The notes: generated by a model not told the origin, from the letters alone. A DNA stretch of 64,000 nucleotides from Acholoe squamosa (GCA_949317995.1 OX439036.1:20310854-20374853), one strand, 5' to 3'; counted from the first letter of the stretch, positions 22,570 to 34,703 are shown. A program made the numbers and translations.

Positions 22570-23400
22570 TTGGTCTGTTTGATAGCATTACTTAAATGAA
22601 CATCACAGCTCATTAATTCAATGAACAAGTCAAAAAAATAAATCTTTCAGTTTGAGGCAACATAACACCTATTAGTGCAAGGCCGTATGTTGGGAGGGTT
22701 CGCGTAAATTGGATGTTAATGCTTACAACTAGCCATAACTTTGTTCAGCATGTCTTTAGGAGTTCGGAAATACATAGCAACTGATACTCAATGCTATATG
22801 CTTAATCTTTTCTAGCATTACATCATATTTGCATGGAGATATATGTTGTTTTTTTTTCTGAAATTCTAGTATCATGGAAATTCAGAATAATCAAAAATTT
22901 TAATCATAATTTTCAAGACTATGAACAATTTTGGAAAACTGTTAAAAATAATAATTATGTTTGCCTGTTCCTCTAAACCTATTCTAAACCTTGAATCATG
23001 GAAAAAGTTCACGTGGGAACCAAAGAAAAATCAAAACGCAATTTCCTGACCTGGGACCTAAATCAGTAGATCGGGGTCATAAATTTCTATTTTTTTTTTA
23101 CTAAGCGTTTGAAATATCTAGTCACTAGTAGAGAAAGTAAGTAGTTCTTTAATACACAAAGTTTTCTATTTTGTACAATTTTTCTTTTTTTTTTTAATAG
23201 TTTTAAGTGTTTTTCCGGAAATGTTGTCCTGTTAGCACTACATGCATAAGAAATATTTGCAACATATATTTCTGAACTACTAAAGTAATGGCCAAAACAT
23301 GATACATCCTGTGAAGCATTGACATTAAGTATACGCCAAAACACATAAGGCCCTGCACTATATATATAGAGAAAAAGAAACTAAAAAATCATTTTTCTTA
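22570..23400. other. no gene seen
   Basis: AT-rich with several homopolymer runs. No recognised feature. Confidence 0.45.
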
Positions 23401-23404
23401 TTTT

Positions 23405-24390
23405 GCCTATATCTCAAAACAAGTATTAGCAGTATTGCCAGTGCATGTCTAAAAACTGGATAGTGAAGGGCGTATATAATTTGATCATCATAAAGTGGCT
23501 TTTGTGTCTAGTCCAAATATGGTCTTAGAAATTATAAAAGGGTACCATTTATCCCCTTCAGCCTCCATCAATTGCATGCACCACTATATACGGTCTTATC
23601 CTACAGCAAATAGTATCTGGAGTCTTATACCCTTAACAACGAGCCACAGTCTAGATATCATACAGGGAAAATAAGAATGAAGGGTCAATTAAGTGAGTGT
23701 GGGCGGAAAGATCTATAGGTGTAATCAAATAAGCAATGTTTTGTAGCACCATACGGCGATTGCGCCACATAGTAACAAATGGAAGGAGGCAGAGACTTTG
23801 TCATTTTAGCAATACTACCAGCAGTTCAGCTCAGCAGCACACTCTCATTACTGAGCTACCTATAATTAGAGGTAAAGCAATGTTGTATTTGTTATAAGTG
23901 GTCAACTGTTAAAGTTCTGGGCACATTTTTTGTTTGAATGAAGCTTGGGATTTTTTCACTTAAAAAATGCAATGGTTCTGAAAACCACAATCCATAATCA
24001 GACTCTGAGCAATGGTTCCCCATAAGAGAATGGTGGCAGGCACCTGCGGTAAAGGGGAACTTTCGATATAAACACTCAAAACAGGCCCCAGATTTTATAA
24101 TCATGAGGAGATTTCACATTAAGTATCTACAAGTGCCTAACACAGACAAAACTAAGTCTGGTACCGTCTGCTGAAAGGGAGATGCCACGAATTATACACA
24201 TACTAAAGATCCTATCCTCTCCCGTGAAATGGTACTAGTTAATGTTACCTTTCTGAACTTTTTGAGGCAAAGAACCTTGCAACAAGTGGCATATCTAGTA
24301 TGCATTCTTCCATTTACCTTACCCTTAATCTCTGTCCCTTGTACTATAAGGTCATATCTACCATATAACAGCTTTGCAAGATGCTTCTAC
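23405..24390 (+). repeat. repeat block A1 (second copy at 39590-41400)
   Basis: About 950 bases align along their length and in the same orientation with 39590-41400, once the insertion at about 40265-40985 is taken out of the second copy. Shared marks include TCATACAGGGAAAATAAG, TTCAGCTCAGCAGCAC and TACTGAGCTA. No protein seen. Confidence 0.75.
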
Positions 24391-24536
24391 AGCTGAAGTT
24401 CTATGACGCAATTTCTTTTTACATTCTTACGAAATATTATTCAGACAGTTTCTAAGGTATGGGCTGTTGATATTCCTAAATTGTAAATAAAATTAAAATA
24501 TAAACAGGGAATGTGTTTATTTTCCGTCCTGCATCT

Positions 24537-24731
24537 GGTAGGTTAACCTAAAGACGTCCACATAACTAGAGACGTCCACCCAACAAAATTGCTTTAGTAT
24601 GGGTTTTACTGTTGTATCATCATCACTGACACATTGATTAAATACTCATGATCTAGCAATGTTGATTCTCTATGGTCAATTTTTGGGGGTGGACGCCTCA
24701 AGGTATGTGGACATCTTTAGGTTAACCTACC
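24537..24731. mobile_element. 195-bp MITE, GGTAGGTTAACC ends
   Basis: Inverted ends of about 45 bp begin GGTAGGTTAACCTAAAGA and share GTCCACATA further in. No frame inside. Confidence 0.75.
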
Positions 24732-24739
24732 CTATATAT

Positions 24740-26740
24740 TTAAACCAAACTCACTGATAAAGTAGGGGGTGGTGACCCTGTTGTGTTATCTAAAACAACA
24801 ACATGGCGTTAGATAAATAGCAATGTAGCAGTCTAACATCTTACCATAAAATGCAGGACTTGTCCTCAAAAGATCAAACCTGTCTGATATTGATTTGTCC
24901 CCTATGGACCCTTTGTTACACTGTACAACAATCTTTCACTTTTCGAAAAAAACGGAGCTGAAACCTATTAATTCCTATCTACTTTGACATGGGGAATTAA
25001 AAAATAACATCCGTTTTGCTGGTGGCTCTCAATTTTGAGATACCCATACTACCCTAGAATGTTCGTCCTCGGTAGCCAAATCCCTATTTGTGCAAACTAT
25101 ACAAACAGCAGATTTTACATCAAATCTGACCAATTTATCTTTGACCACCATTTCCAAGCCCATATCTAATGAATTACTCAACCTTTGACTCTGTATTATG
25201 CAGTAAAAGTAGTTAATTAGCTCAAAATGTTGGCCAGTCGACATTTGGTCAGGACTGTTTTGCATGCCTCTTGTACACAATGTTGGGCTCATCCCACTTC
25301 AGACCCTATCACTAACTAGCCTGCTAGAAGAGAGGGTAATCACTATCTTTCCTAGCATTTTTCCATCTGAAAAAGGTCCTGTTGGAATCTCTCCCCATGT
25401 ATGTCACTTACCGAGCAACACTTTTTTGGGGGAAGATTGCGAGGTCAGATGAAGGAACTTGATCTTCAGGGACATCTTGCATTTTAGTTTCTAATATGTG
25501 CTAGGAGTGTATCCACACTCTACATAGTCCTCAGCCCTGTTGTTTCACAGAAATTCTCTTATGACTGCACTTATGGAAAGCCATGACTTCAATTTACTAT
25601 GTAACCTATTTGTGGTTATGATATCAAATTACCATCACTCTAGTCAAAAGATTATGAACCCTGGGATAAAAGAGGTCTAGGAGCCACTTTTGGCTGAAAT
25701 ATGATTTGCAGCAGTGCTTAAGTTATTGTTATTACCCAGACAAATGTCAGAAATGACAGAAGAAAGTTGTTGCACAGGTTTCGACTGCACTACATAGGTG
25801 AACATAGTGAAATCATTGCCCTCCAAGGGTTTTTTGGACCTCAAGGAGACAGAAATAGGGCTAGAGTCATGAAATTTGCTAGAAATGCTGCTAGAAAAGC
25901 GGGAATTCAGAGTGGGATGGTGTCATTTGCTTACAATCACCTATTCCCCACGATTCTCTAGTGGTTACTCGGGCAGACATTTCACTTCCTCAAGGGTATT
26001 TTGGACCTCAAGAAGCCATAAATAGGGCTAGAGTGATGGTTTTGGCCCAAATTGAGCCTAATGCAATAGGTAATAACATGAAAATAGTGATAGTCATACA
26101 GGATTGCATATTTTAGACAACATAGCCAAGAACCACCAATGTTGACTCAACAGGGGTTATTTTGAGGCCATTTTTGGCACTTCTGGGGCCTCTGGAAGGT
26201 AAAAAAAAGTAATGTTTACCCATAAAAATTAGTGTCCCCTAAAAAGGTCTCATTGAGTTCTCTGAGATAAACAAGAAAAGAATTACTCACAACACCCCTA
26301 GAAAAAATCCCAGGTCCGTATATTGGAAATTTGGCCCAAGCACAGTTTTCATGGCTTTTGACCAAATGCTCCTCAAGTGTGTCGCACTAACGAATTTTCA
26401 GCCTTAAAGCTATGGGGAATTTGATCACTGTTTTAGCCACAGGCAGCTGATGGAATCTTTGTATACAAAATTATAAAATGACCCACTGACAGCCGTCAGT
26501 CCTGATGAACTGCTCTCTCAACATTTTCTTTCCACCTTACAATATTAACGAAAAAAGCACTTTATAACCTGTGTTTGTGCCTGCTGTAGTAAGAACGATT
26601 TGGGCTTGAACAGTGCTTTTTCTTATAATTCACTGTGCATTATCCAGCCATAACCACACTCTGAGACCTTTTCTTCATCTTCAAGAAGGTGCAGGTTTCA
26701 ATCTGGACATGTTAATAAATTGGCGAAGCATACAAAGTCA
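24740..26740. other. no gene seen; one diverged duplication
   Basis: About 50 bases around TTTGGACCTCAAGGAG near 25832 recur near 25998 (about 166 bases apart). Otherwise no supported feature. Confidence 0.45.
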
Positions 26741-26771
26741 ACTACACCATTGATTTCCTATTAAAACTGTT

Positions 26772-26850
26772 TAGGGTTCAACGGGGAATCGATCCCCGGC
26801 CACTGTGGCAGGGGAGGCGAGCTCGCTGTCCACTTTACCAAGCCGACCAA
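26772..26850 (-). other. tRNA-like unit with Pol III boxes (HT copy 2)
   Basis: On the minus strand TGGTAAAGTGG (26830-26840) fits box A exactly. GGATCGATTCC (26785-26795) fits box B at 10 of 11 positions. It reads away from the element body, as in copy 1. Confidence 0.6.
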
Positions 26851-27480
26851 TGTACATGAAGGATTTAAAAAGTTTTCCGACATACCTGAAGTTTACACAC
26901 CTCGTTAGCATAGAATCCAATGGAGCCTGGTGGAGTTATTGACAGAGAAACATCCTTAGATATCCTACATGACATGCCTAATTTTGCCATTTTGTTCGAA
27001 ATATAAGAATCCATTGATATTCCATAGCAATCCATGTCGTCACCCGCCCCGTCTGGCTATTCCTTGTTCGATGCGTATTTGACCTAGTTCTTCAGCCGAA
27101 AGTATGTCAGTTTACATCCGGGCACTTACCCGCTTCGCTAAACAAGACGAAATGGTCGTGTGCATTGGATTGCTATGTAAAATCATTGGATTCCCATTTA
27201 TTTTGAAGAAAATGAATACAAAATGTAGGCGAACATCAACTAGAGATCGTATATTTGTTGGTCCTAGAAGTACAGGACTTGACATAATTGAATTCCACCC
27301 GAAAAACATGTGTAAAGGTGGAGGTATGTCGGGCAGAGTGACAAAATGGCCACTACAGCTTGGCAAAGCAAGCGGATTTCATATGCTTTCAAAATGTCTT
27401 CTCCTGGATTAATTCTGGCGTTATAAGGTAAGAAATTGATACAAAATGGAGAAATATGTTAGATAAACGCCTTAATCAAA

Positions 27481-27535
27481 TTATGGTTCAATATTCCACT
27501 CCCCGCTGCACGGGTCGTGGAATATTGAACCATAA
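27481..27535. repeat. 19-bp perfect terminal hairpin with conserved 17-nt loop (HT copy 2)
   Basis: 27481-27499 and 27517-27535 pair perfectly. The loop TCCCCGCTGCACGGGTC differs from that of copy 1 (minus strand) at positions 3, 9 and 15. Positions 3 and 15 pair in both copies. Confidence 0.9.
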
Positions 27536-27572
27536 ACCAACTCGTGCTGTGTCATAACATTGATTAAATGCT

Positions 27573-27895
27573 ACGTATAGAACTGCGGAACTCGTCCATT
27601 ATTAACACTTCATATCATCAGTATTAGCCATTTAGCTTATTTGGCTAATGGCGATGAATATAAAGGCTAATGGCTCAGTGGCTACTTCTCCTTATTACAT
27701 TTATCTACTACCAATTCCATTTTAAATCCAGTAATAATCCTATCCACTGAGTCAGCCTCCAGTAAAAGGAACTGTGAAAAAGTCTTCTCACTTCCGGCAG
27801 ATTGTTCTGAAATTAGGTAAGAAATTAGACAGTGATTTTGAGGTGAGAATTGGCTAGAGATAGGCACTGGTGACTTTTTTCGTAGTATATAATAT
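27573..27895 (+). repeat. repeat block A2 (second copy at 41543-41975)
   Basis: About 320 bases match 41543-41975 in the same orientation. Examples are TCACTTCCGG with GATT, and TGATTTTGAGGTGAGAAT. The match ends where the LTR begins (27896). Confidence 0.7.
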
Positions 27896-28346
27896 TGTAA
27901 TGGTCAGGTATTCCTAGTTCAAGTTTGTATGTCTAATCTGGAAAGAACTACCAAACGACAATCTCCGGTACAGAAGAGGCAACAAGTTTTATTCAGGATC
28001 CTACGTACAATCAGACTAAAGGTTTCTGCATGCAAAGGTACCCGTATCAAAGGTATCCATATCAGAGTATTCAGACAATCAGACAATGAGCTACCTATGT
28101 AAGTTCTCGGAGCCAGAGGAGAGAGAGCACTCCTTCTTCGTACAGAACCCGTGAAGGTTCTCCCCGTCTGTTGTCGACCCGGCCTTATATACAGGGCCAC
28201 AGGGGTTGGGTGGCGACCCCTCGAGTCCAGGCCAAGAAGCCCGGAGAGCAGCGCTGCCACCAATCGCCCGGCATAGCCGACCCTAGACCCGAGTGTCCAC
28301 CCCGCTCGGGAACTGACCAATTCGTATCGACGCTATCCTGAAAACA
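27896..28346 (-). mobile_element. 3' LTR
   Basis: The plus strand starts TGTAATGGTC and ends CTGAAAACA (TG...CA). On the minus strand it has a TATA box (TATATAAGGCCGG, about 28179-28192) and AATAAA near 27985, about 200 bases downstream. The left edge coincides with the end of repeat block A2. With no 5' LTR the target duplication cannot be checked. Confidence 0.75.
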
Positions 28347-28376
28347 TGCCCCTACACTACCCCCACCAAGACTATG
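28347..28376 (-). other. polypurine tract candidate
   Basis: On the minus strand GGTGGGGGTAGTGTAGGGG sits directly before the LTR start, where plus-strand DNA synthesis is primed in LTR retrotransposons. Confidence 0.6.
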
Positions 28377-29220
28377 ACAAGGTGCTACACAATTAGGGTA
28401 GTAACTAAGTTATAGTATTAACACAAAAAATACAATCTAGGGCACATGCCTAGCGTACGAGTTACCTGGCTCAAAACCTGGTAATAACTCTATAAGGTGT
28501 GTACTGAGTACCATAGTAACAACATATCTTAAGTGTCACACCAGACGAGGTATAAAATACACACATACCGAATTCATACATAGTTTGATCACAGAACTCA
28601 ATGATTCCACTGATACCACACAGTAGTACATAAAGTTAGGTTATTATGTATAACAACCTGAAACACTTTGAAGTGTATTTTAATATCAGATAATATGTCG
28701 ATCAGTATGTATCACTTACTCTGAATAGTTATACTCAAAAAACCTGATAATAATGTTTTACCTCTAGACCCCTTTTTTCTGTTTTTTCATTCAAAAATAA
28801 TTAACTGTACATATTTTATACTTATTTACATGAACACCTGTAGGGTCTTATAATATCGAATATACCAGAAAAACGATCATGAATACATATTCATAACCAA
28901 ATGCACCAGTCTGGTCTTAACAATTGCCAGATTCGGATGAATTATATAGGGTAAACTACCAGGATAGTAGAGTACCTGACAATTATGTTCAGAACAGTAA
29001 CCTTAACACATAAATATAGATGATATGATGGGACGATTAACATATTGTCCATGAAAGTCTCTGAATGTAGTGTTGTCCTGACTTATGTAGAACTTCTCAT
29101 GGAAGATCCTCTGGTTCCAAATCATATAATTATATAATAGTTCATAATCAGGAACTGTAGCCATATTGTTCATGAAGATCAGCATAACATCAAGTTGCTG
29201 GTAATCCTATATGGAGTGTT

Positions 29221-29255
<35 letters not shown>

Positions 29256-29530
29256 GGAATTGATAGGATGCACTCGTATCCTGTGCTGTCCTATAGTCCT
29301 GAAATGCATGTACAGAAGATCTGGTACAGCATAAATCAGAGTCAAATAACACGGCATTCCTAACAGCTACCACAGATCCAGATAGTCCCTTGGGCAGATG
29401 TCCATAGTCAGGACCTCCTTCATGCCAGATTGTTGATTCCTGATATCAGCAGGGCTCGGCTGCACATCTCATCATTCCGGGTAGGTACTCATATCATAAA
29501 CTTCAGAATCATACTATTCACAACGATGTT
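28377..29530 (-). other. retrotransposon 3' region, coding status unclear
   Basis: AT-rich, with a (TA)n run at 29223-29252. Minus-strand pieces of 60-64 codons (29373-29179, 29185-29003) follow each other and read on, with stops, to about 28870. They may be the eroded end of the extra frame or non-coding sequence; I could not decide. Confidence 0.3.
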
Positions 29531-29538
29531 GTATCAAC

Positions 29539-32533
29539 TTAACCTTCCATTTCCGCATCGTCATCTGTATTCTTATCCCCCTCCTCCTTTTCAGGTTTGA
29601 GACCATAATCCGAGTTCTGCTCATCTAACAGTTCCTTGGCATGCCTACGGGTTCCATCCCAAGCAGCCATGGGTATCCCGAACGCGTCCATGAATCTCAT
29701 GCTCAACAAATCGCTTTCTGATCTCGCCTTTGCAACTTCCGACTTCCAATAGTCATTACTCTTATTTATCTTCTTTTCCTTACTTGCCAACTCCTTCATC
29801 TTAAGCTCATGTTTCTCATCCTTCTCTTTCTCTAACCTAGATAACTCCAGACTTTGAACATGTTTGGTCAGCTGCACCACTGAAGATACTACATCATTCA
29901 GGTATGCGACCGACCTCTCCTCATGCTGCTGCTGTCAATTCCGAACAACGTACTCCTGAACCTTGAATGATTCATTTGATATCTTGTCAAATCATACGCA
30001 GAAGCATTCTTAGTTTCTGGAGTTTTTACCGTGTATGAGCCACTGTCTGATTCAGGACCAGAAGATTCCGAAGGGTGTGTTCGGCATCTTGATCCCGAAC
30101 TCACTACTGTACTTAACACTTCTCCTGATGTAGTACTCGGATCTTTATATCTTATATCCTGAGAAGCATACCGAACGTCCCAAGGTGTCTTAAATTCAGA
30201 AGAAGCAGAGTGTGCCGGCGTAACTTTCTTCCTAAATCTTCCATATTGGTCTAACACCTGACTCTCCCTACCAGGTGTTCCCAGTGATGGAACGTATTTC
30301 TTACTCGATTCATCAAACTTGGGAGGAGCCGCACCCTTCGGAGGACCCAACGGGGAACGATGTTCCATACTGGACATAGACAGAGCAGGTGAGGGATTCC
30401 CACTACTGATCCTTTCTTAAACCGAACTTACACCCGGGAACCGTGCTGGGCTAGGCCTCTGAATGCCTTGGAAACTGAACTTCCCAACAGATTTCGTACG
30501 GGATTGCTTCGCAACAGTGGCTCCCTTTGCATCACGGTAGGCCACATCCCCCCTGTACTTTCTCATCTCAGCAAACTGCTCACCATCTATATTCAACCGA
30601 CCTGACCACATCTTAACCTCAAATGCCGCTTCAAACTTCGAATTTGAATGCTTTGTCACCTGACAAAATTTGGCAACTTTAGCATTCAGACTTCCGAAGT
30701 TCTCAATCTTCCAACTATCTCACTTGGCTATAAACATCTGATGTAGTTCCAACACCTTCTCAACTGCTGAGAATACTCCCATCTGATGGTCTCCCTTGAG
30801 ATGTCTTACCAACTCACTCACCCGAAATGTTCTGATCCCGGAACATACAGCTCCTGTCCGACCCTTATCCATATAACATATGTACACCAGGTGATGGTGC
30901 ATGTGCTCCTCAACAATGTGTCTGATGAATCGGATGTGGCTGGAGAACCCAATCGGAATGGCCTTACAGTTGGTAAACGAACACTTCTCATTAGTCTTCT
31001 CTTCCCACATATCAATCGCCCACTTCAGTTGCTGTAGGCGTTAAAGTCATAATACCTATCATTCCGATTGTCTAGTGTTTGTTCAACCCAATTGACGTAG
31101 AACATATAGGTATTCTTATCCTTCCTAGTCATTTTCATCCATTCTTCCAAATCATCTTCCCCATTCGCATCTATAAGAGGAGGACACCCGAAATACTTCT
31201 TATTCCGTTTGCACTCTAACAGACACTTCGGAACAAAATCTCTGAAACCCGACTTGAAGTTGGCCTGAATTCTCTTCTCATCTATCGTCAAATTTGGATC
31301 ATTATCATATTGTTCAGGGTGTTGGATGTCCATGGTCCAATTCCAATCTGGATTTGATCCCGTATCCATCCTCTCATCCGTCTCCATTTCCGGATCTCCT
31401 TCTGAAGCTTCCGATTTAGAGTCAGACGCTATGTCCTTTCTCTGATTCCCCAACTTATCCTCCTCAACTTTTTCCTTCTCAACTTTCTCAACTTTCAAGC
31501 TTTTTCCTATCCTCCTGTATTCTTTTCTTCAGAAGGTTCCTAGGTCTCTTAGTGACGGTTACTTTAAACTCATCATCTAACAGATTCTTAGCACCCCCAT
31601 AGGTGGTTAAGTTTCATGCCAACCTAAGCCTCATCATGTCCGTCTTATTCTCCTCATCCAATCGGATTGCTTCCAACTCAGTCTTCTGCTTCAGAAGAAC
31701 CTGATCTTGCTCCTCAATCTTATCCTTCAGTTCCTTATCTGCTTATCCCGGACTGACTCATTCTGAATCCGTCTTTCCTCCTTCTGTAATTCGGTCTCCT
31801 CTTACCGGGTAAAGGATGGGTCATGAGGTGCAGTAGTTGACCTCGTACTCATCTGACCTACTGGAGTTGCTTCAGATATTAACTCATCCAACTTCTTCGT
31901 AGTAGTCGTGATAGGCCCACCGAAGTAGAACAGGGTGTCAGAGACCTTCCCGTCTGGGTGGGTACTATCCCAACTCTTCTTAACTGATTCGCAGATCTGA
32001 TAAAACATGGAACATTTTGCCATCCCCGTAGCCATGTCCATGTAATTCGTATACCAGAGACTCGGAATTGTCAAACCTTCAGGAATCGTATCCCTGATCA
32101 ACCTTCCCCACTTCTTATTTATCTTATGCGGCTTACTCAATTTCTCATCCCAGATCTTATTCTTGTCGATGAAGACCGTGTCACCATTTGACCACTGGAT
32201 AACACCGGTCTCATAGTTCAGGCATCCTTGCTCCTTCTCAGGATCCAAGATGATGGTGTAAGTCTCCTTAGCCTCCGCACCTTCTTCTTTTCCGAGTGAT
32301 TCTTTCCGAACAGCACTGTCCTCCCGAATAGTGGGCTCTGTGCACCCGCTATCGACTTCCAAGTTAATGTTCATATCTTTTTCTTCTGTCTCCATACTAG
32401 TTTTCTGACCGCTGATCCCAACAATCACCTTAACCGCCGTCGCCTCTTCCAACAATCTCTCGTCTTCCGAGTTGGCCTTCTCTGACTTCCATCTTAACTT
32501 CTTCAGACAACATACTTTGCGCCATTACAATGC
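29539..32533 (-). pseudogene. extra 3' ORF of the gypsy element (C2H2-like fingers), frameshifted
   Basis: Minus-strand open pieces follow in order over 3 kb: 32533 to 31802, about 31800-31510 (coiled-coil-like, two frames), 31498-31025, 31010-30720, 30659-30417, 30377-29898 and 29880-29539. Together they would cover nearly 1,000 codons of one hydrophilic protein. The piece at 31010-30720 has two C2H2-like patterns (CSFTNC with spaced histidines ending HIVEEH, and CSGIRTFRVSELVRH ending GDH). The ends are rich in Lys/Glu. No signal peptide or membrane segment was seen, so it does not look like an envelope gene although it sits in that place. A TAA at 31802 and several shifts break it. Function unknown. 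Confidence 0.55.
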
Positions 32534-33098
32534 ACAACAGAAGCCAGAGCACCCGTAGGTACAACAGTTTGCTGTTTAACGGTCTATCTTAGCGAATGTT
32601 CAGAAATTCTTACGTCTTATTTCGCAGGTCGCCCCAAACGTGCTGACGCTGCCGGCCACCACACTTGATTTGACAAGATGACGGATCTCTCGCGGGGTCA
32701 AAGGTCATACCCGCTTTCTTAACCTCGTTCCTGAATCTAGGTCAGGCCCCACACGCGCTCGCACACTCGTAAACAGAATGATCTGTCAAAGTCGTATCAC
32801 CACTTTCAACTTAATCTCATCAGGAGTATCTATGGAGAGTATGTGTAGCATTATACTGACACTTCATATTCATCCGTCCATCACCCACGGGAACCATCAA
32901 GTCGCAGACAACAGAGCAGGTTAGAGCGAATCTGTTCACTCAGTACCGCATTCCTCATCACACTGTCAACTTAGTTGACACCGCTGCTGTCATAATACGT
33001 GCCAATACATACATGTAAACATATATAGACATCATACAGGACAATGCATCGTTGTGTTTCAGGATTCAATACTTACTAGAACTTCAGATGGGGCTTAA
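32534..33098 (-). other. spacer between integrase and extra ORF
   Basis: About 560 bases without a supported frame, moderately GC-rich at 32620-32770. A promoter or splice acceptor for the downstream ORF could lie here, but none is clear. Confidence 0.4.
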
Positions 33099-33692
33099 TT
33101 AGGTAACACCGCTTCTCTGCGTGATCCTAGCACTACGGCATACGCCCTCCTTATCAGGTCTATTCTTAGTATTGGGTGATGTAGCTTCCTTCCCGGAATC
33201 TGACCTAGCCATTCCGGTTCCAGGTTGCTTAGTCTTTCCAACTCCTGCCGAGACTTTCTTATTATTAACATTTTTCTCATTCTTACTATTACCTTCCATC
33301 ACATTCTTCTTCCTACGTCTTCTCTTCCGAGTACCTAGCATAGGCATTTTCCTCGGCTTCTTTTTCTTCTTTTCAGAATCCACATTTTCATCCGGAACAG
33401 TTTCCCTACCTTCATCCTCATCCTTCACGTCAGGTAAGTGTTCCAATTCGGGTAGATCCACAATCTCAGGTAACTCCATAACATTCGGACCTACTCCATA
33501 CATTTCTTCTGCCAACTTCCTACCCCGATACAGTCGTAATCCTTCCACATGACATCTTCTCACATTACCGTTCAGATCTTTTATAAAACATGTAGTTTGC
33601 GAAATAATCTGAGTTATGACATGTGGGCCATCCCAACTAGATACCACCTTCAATCTATCAAGAGGTTTATAGAATCTAAGGAACTCTATCAC
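33099..33692 (-). pseudogene. integrase C-terminal domain with basic tail
   Basis: The first 55 residues fit the C-terminal integrase domain that follows the catalytic core in gypsy elements (FYKPLDRLKVVSSWDGPHVI, then HVEGLRLYRGR). An acidic stretch comes next, then a very basic Lys/Arg tail, ending in SARITQRSGVT, an ending typical of gypsy polyproteins. The frame joins the core (33676-34300) through a one-base shift at the overlap 33676-33692, so it is not translated in phase with it. A chromodomain is not evident. Confidence 0.7.
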
Positions 33693-34312
33693 CTACCCTG
33701 AAAAATCTTGGTTTTAATCCAGTGTTGCATCCCACTTTCTGCCAATTCGCTGATTTTCCTAACTGGTTTCTAATGAGTTCATAAGCCTTCTTAAAATTGT
33801 CCCTTAGAGACTCCATGAACATTATGCTACATGGGGTTTCAGGACTAATTCCGATCACACCGAACACCAGATCTGCTGGCATTATGATGTCTTCACCATA
33901 AACCAACATATTCGGAGTGCAGTTAGTAGAAGCATGCACCGTACTGTTATATGCATGAATTACAAAATCGCATTGAACATCCCAATCATCCTGATACTTA
34001 TTTACCAATGGTTTCAGGACTTGCAGTAAGGTTCTATTGAACCTCTCTACCAGGCCATCCAACTGAGGACGATACGGATTCGTATGCGTCTTACAGATAG
34101 CCAGGTAGTTACACATTTCCTGAAACTATTCCGACTCATTACTATTACTCCCTTCCTTGATCACTGTGAATCCTCTTACAAATGCTTCCACATAAGTAAC
34201 AGCTTTATGATCCTTCAGAGGGAACACCTTCGTATACTTTGTATAATAATCGCACACCACCATCATATAAGTGTTATCCCTAGGGGTTTTAGTAAATCCA
34301 CTAATGATATCA
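33676..34312 (-). pseudogene. integrase catalytic core, frameshifted
   Basis: The lower piece (34116-33676) begins MCNYLAICKTHTNPYRPQ and includes DGLVERFNRTL, with the catalytic glutamate of the D,D-35-E core. Upstream (34312-34117), in another frame ending in a TAG at about 34120, is GFTKTPRDN and VVCDYYTKYTKVFPLKD, with the first catalytic aspartate. The second aspartate motif (HSDQG) can be read only in a third frame at about 34150-34135. All three acidic residues are thus traceable, but the core is broken by at least two shifts. The N-terminal zinc-binding domain is missing. Confidence 0.8.
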
Positions 34313-34669
34313 ATTGTAGGGGTCGGCGAAAACGTTTAGGGAAACCGGGAGTTGAACCCGAGACCTCTCAGCCTTCAGATGATTGCTCTACCACTGAGCT
34401 ACTTCCCCGTACAACATTCTCTACCTTCAACCAACACTTGGACTGCAGTGACACAGAGAGGGGACATGTGATTACATGACGATCAGCCCCTGAGCAGTGC
34501 GAGGCATTCCGGATTCCCTGGTCAACTGCTGGTACAAGTACCGGGCGGACGAAGCACCTGCCGTGTCACACCAGCCCAGGTACCGAGTTCCGTAGCCCCC
34601 CCTCACGCGGGTCAGGACCACTTGGTTTCCCTACCATTGTAGGGGTCGGCAAAAAACGTTTAGGGAAAC
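34313..34669. mobile_element. tRNA-like SINE insert flanked by a 33-bp direct repeat
   Basis: The 33-34 bp ATTGTAGGGGTCGGC... unit occurs at 34313-34345 and 34636-34669. Between them, on the minus strand, is a tRNA-like stretch (about 34410-34339): GGGGAAG acceptor side, AGCTCAGTGGTAGAGC (D-arm and box A), a GAA anticodon-like loop, and GGTTCAACTCC (box B). The anticodon stem has only 3 of 5 pairs, so a working tRNA-Phe is unlikely. It interrupts the retrotransposon at the point where reverse transcriptase is missing. Confidence 0.65.
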
Positions 34670-34703
34670 TACACCTGGAGAGATCTTAACTGTGCCTACT
34701 ACA

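Larger units (their letters stand above)
26745..27535 (-). mobile_element. HT family copy 2
   Basis: Opposite orientation to copy 1. A tRNA-like unit lies at 26772-26850. A body follows with the AGAATCCATTGAT arm (27007) and its inverted partner ATCATTGGATTC (27182). Between the arms is a unique core of about 150 bases. The terminal hairpin is at 27481-27535. The sequence from 27190 to 27450 matches copy 4 (about 62940-63190, inverted) over most of its length. The two 80-100 codon frames inside are not conserved in copy 4 as coding frames. Confidence 0.65.

Noticed and set aside
29003-29373. Envelope gene of the gypsy element
   Set aside because: Short frames only, with no signal peptide, cleavage site or membrane anchor that I could see.
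34339-34410. Functional tRNA-Phe(GAA) gene on the minus strand
   Set aside because: The anticodon stem has 3 of 5 pairs, and the unit lies inside a SINE-like insert within a retrotransposon.
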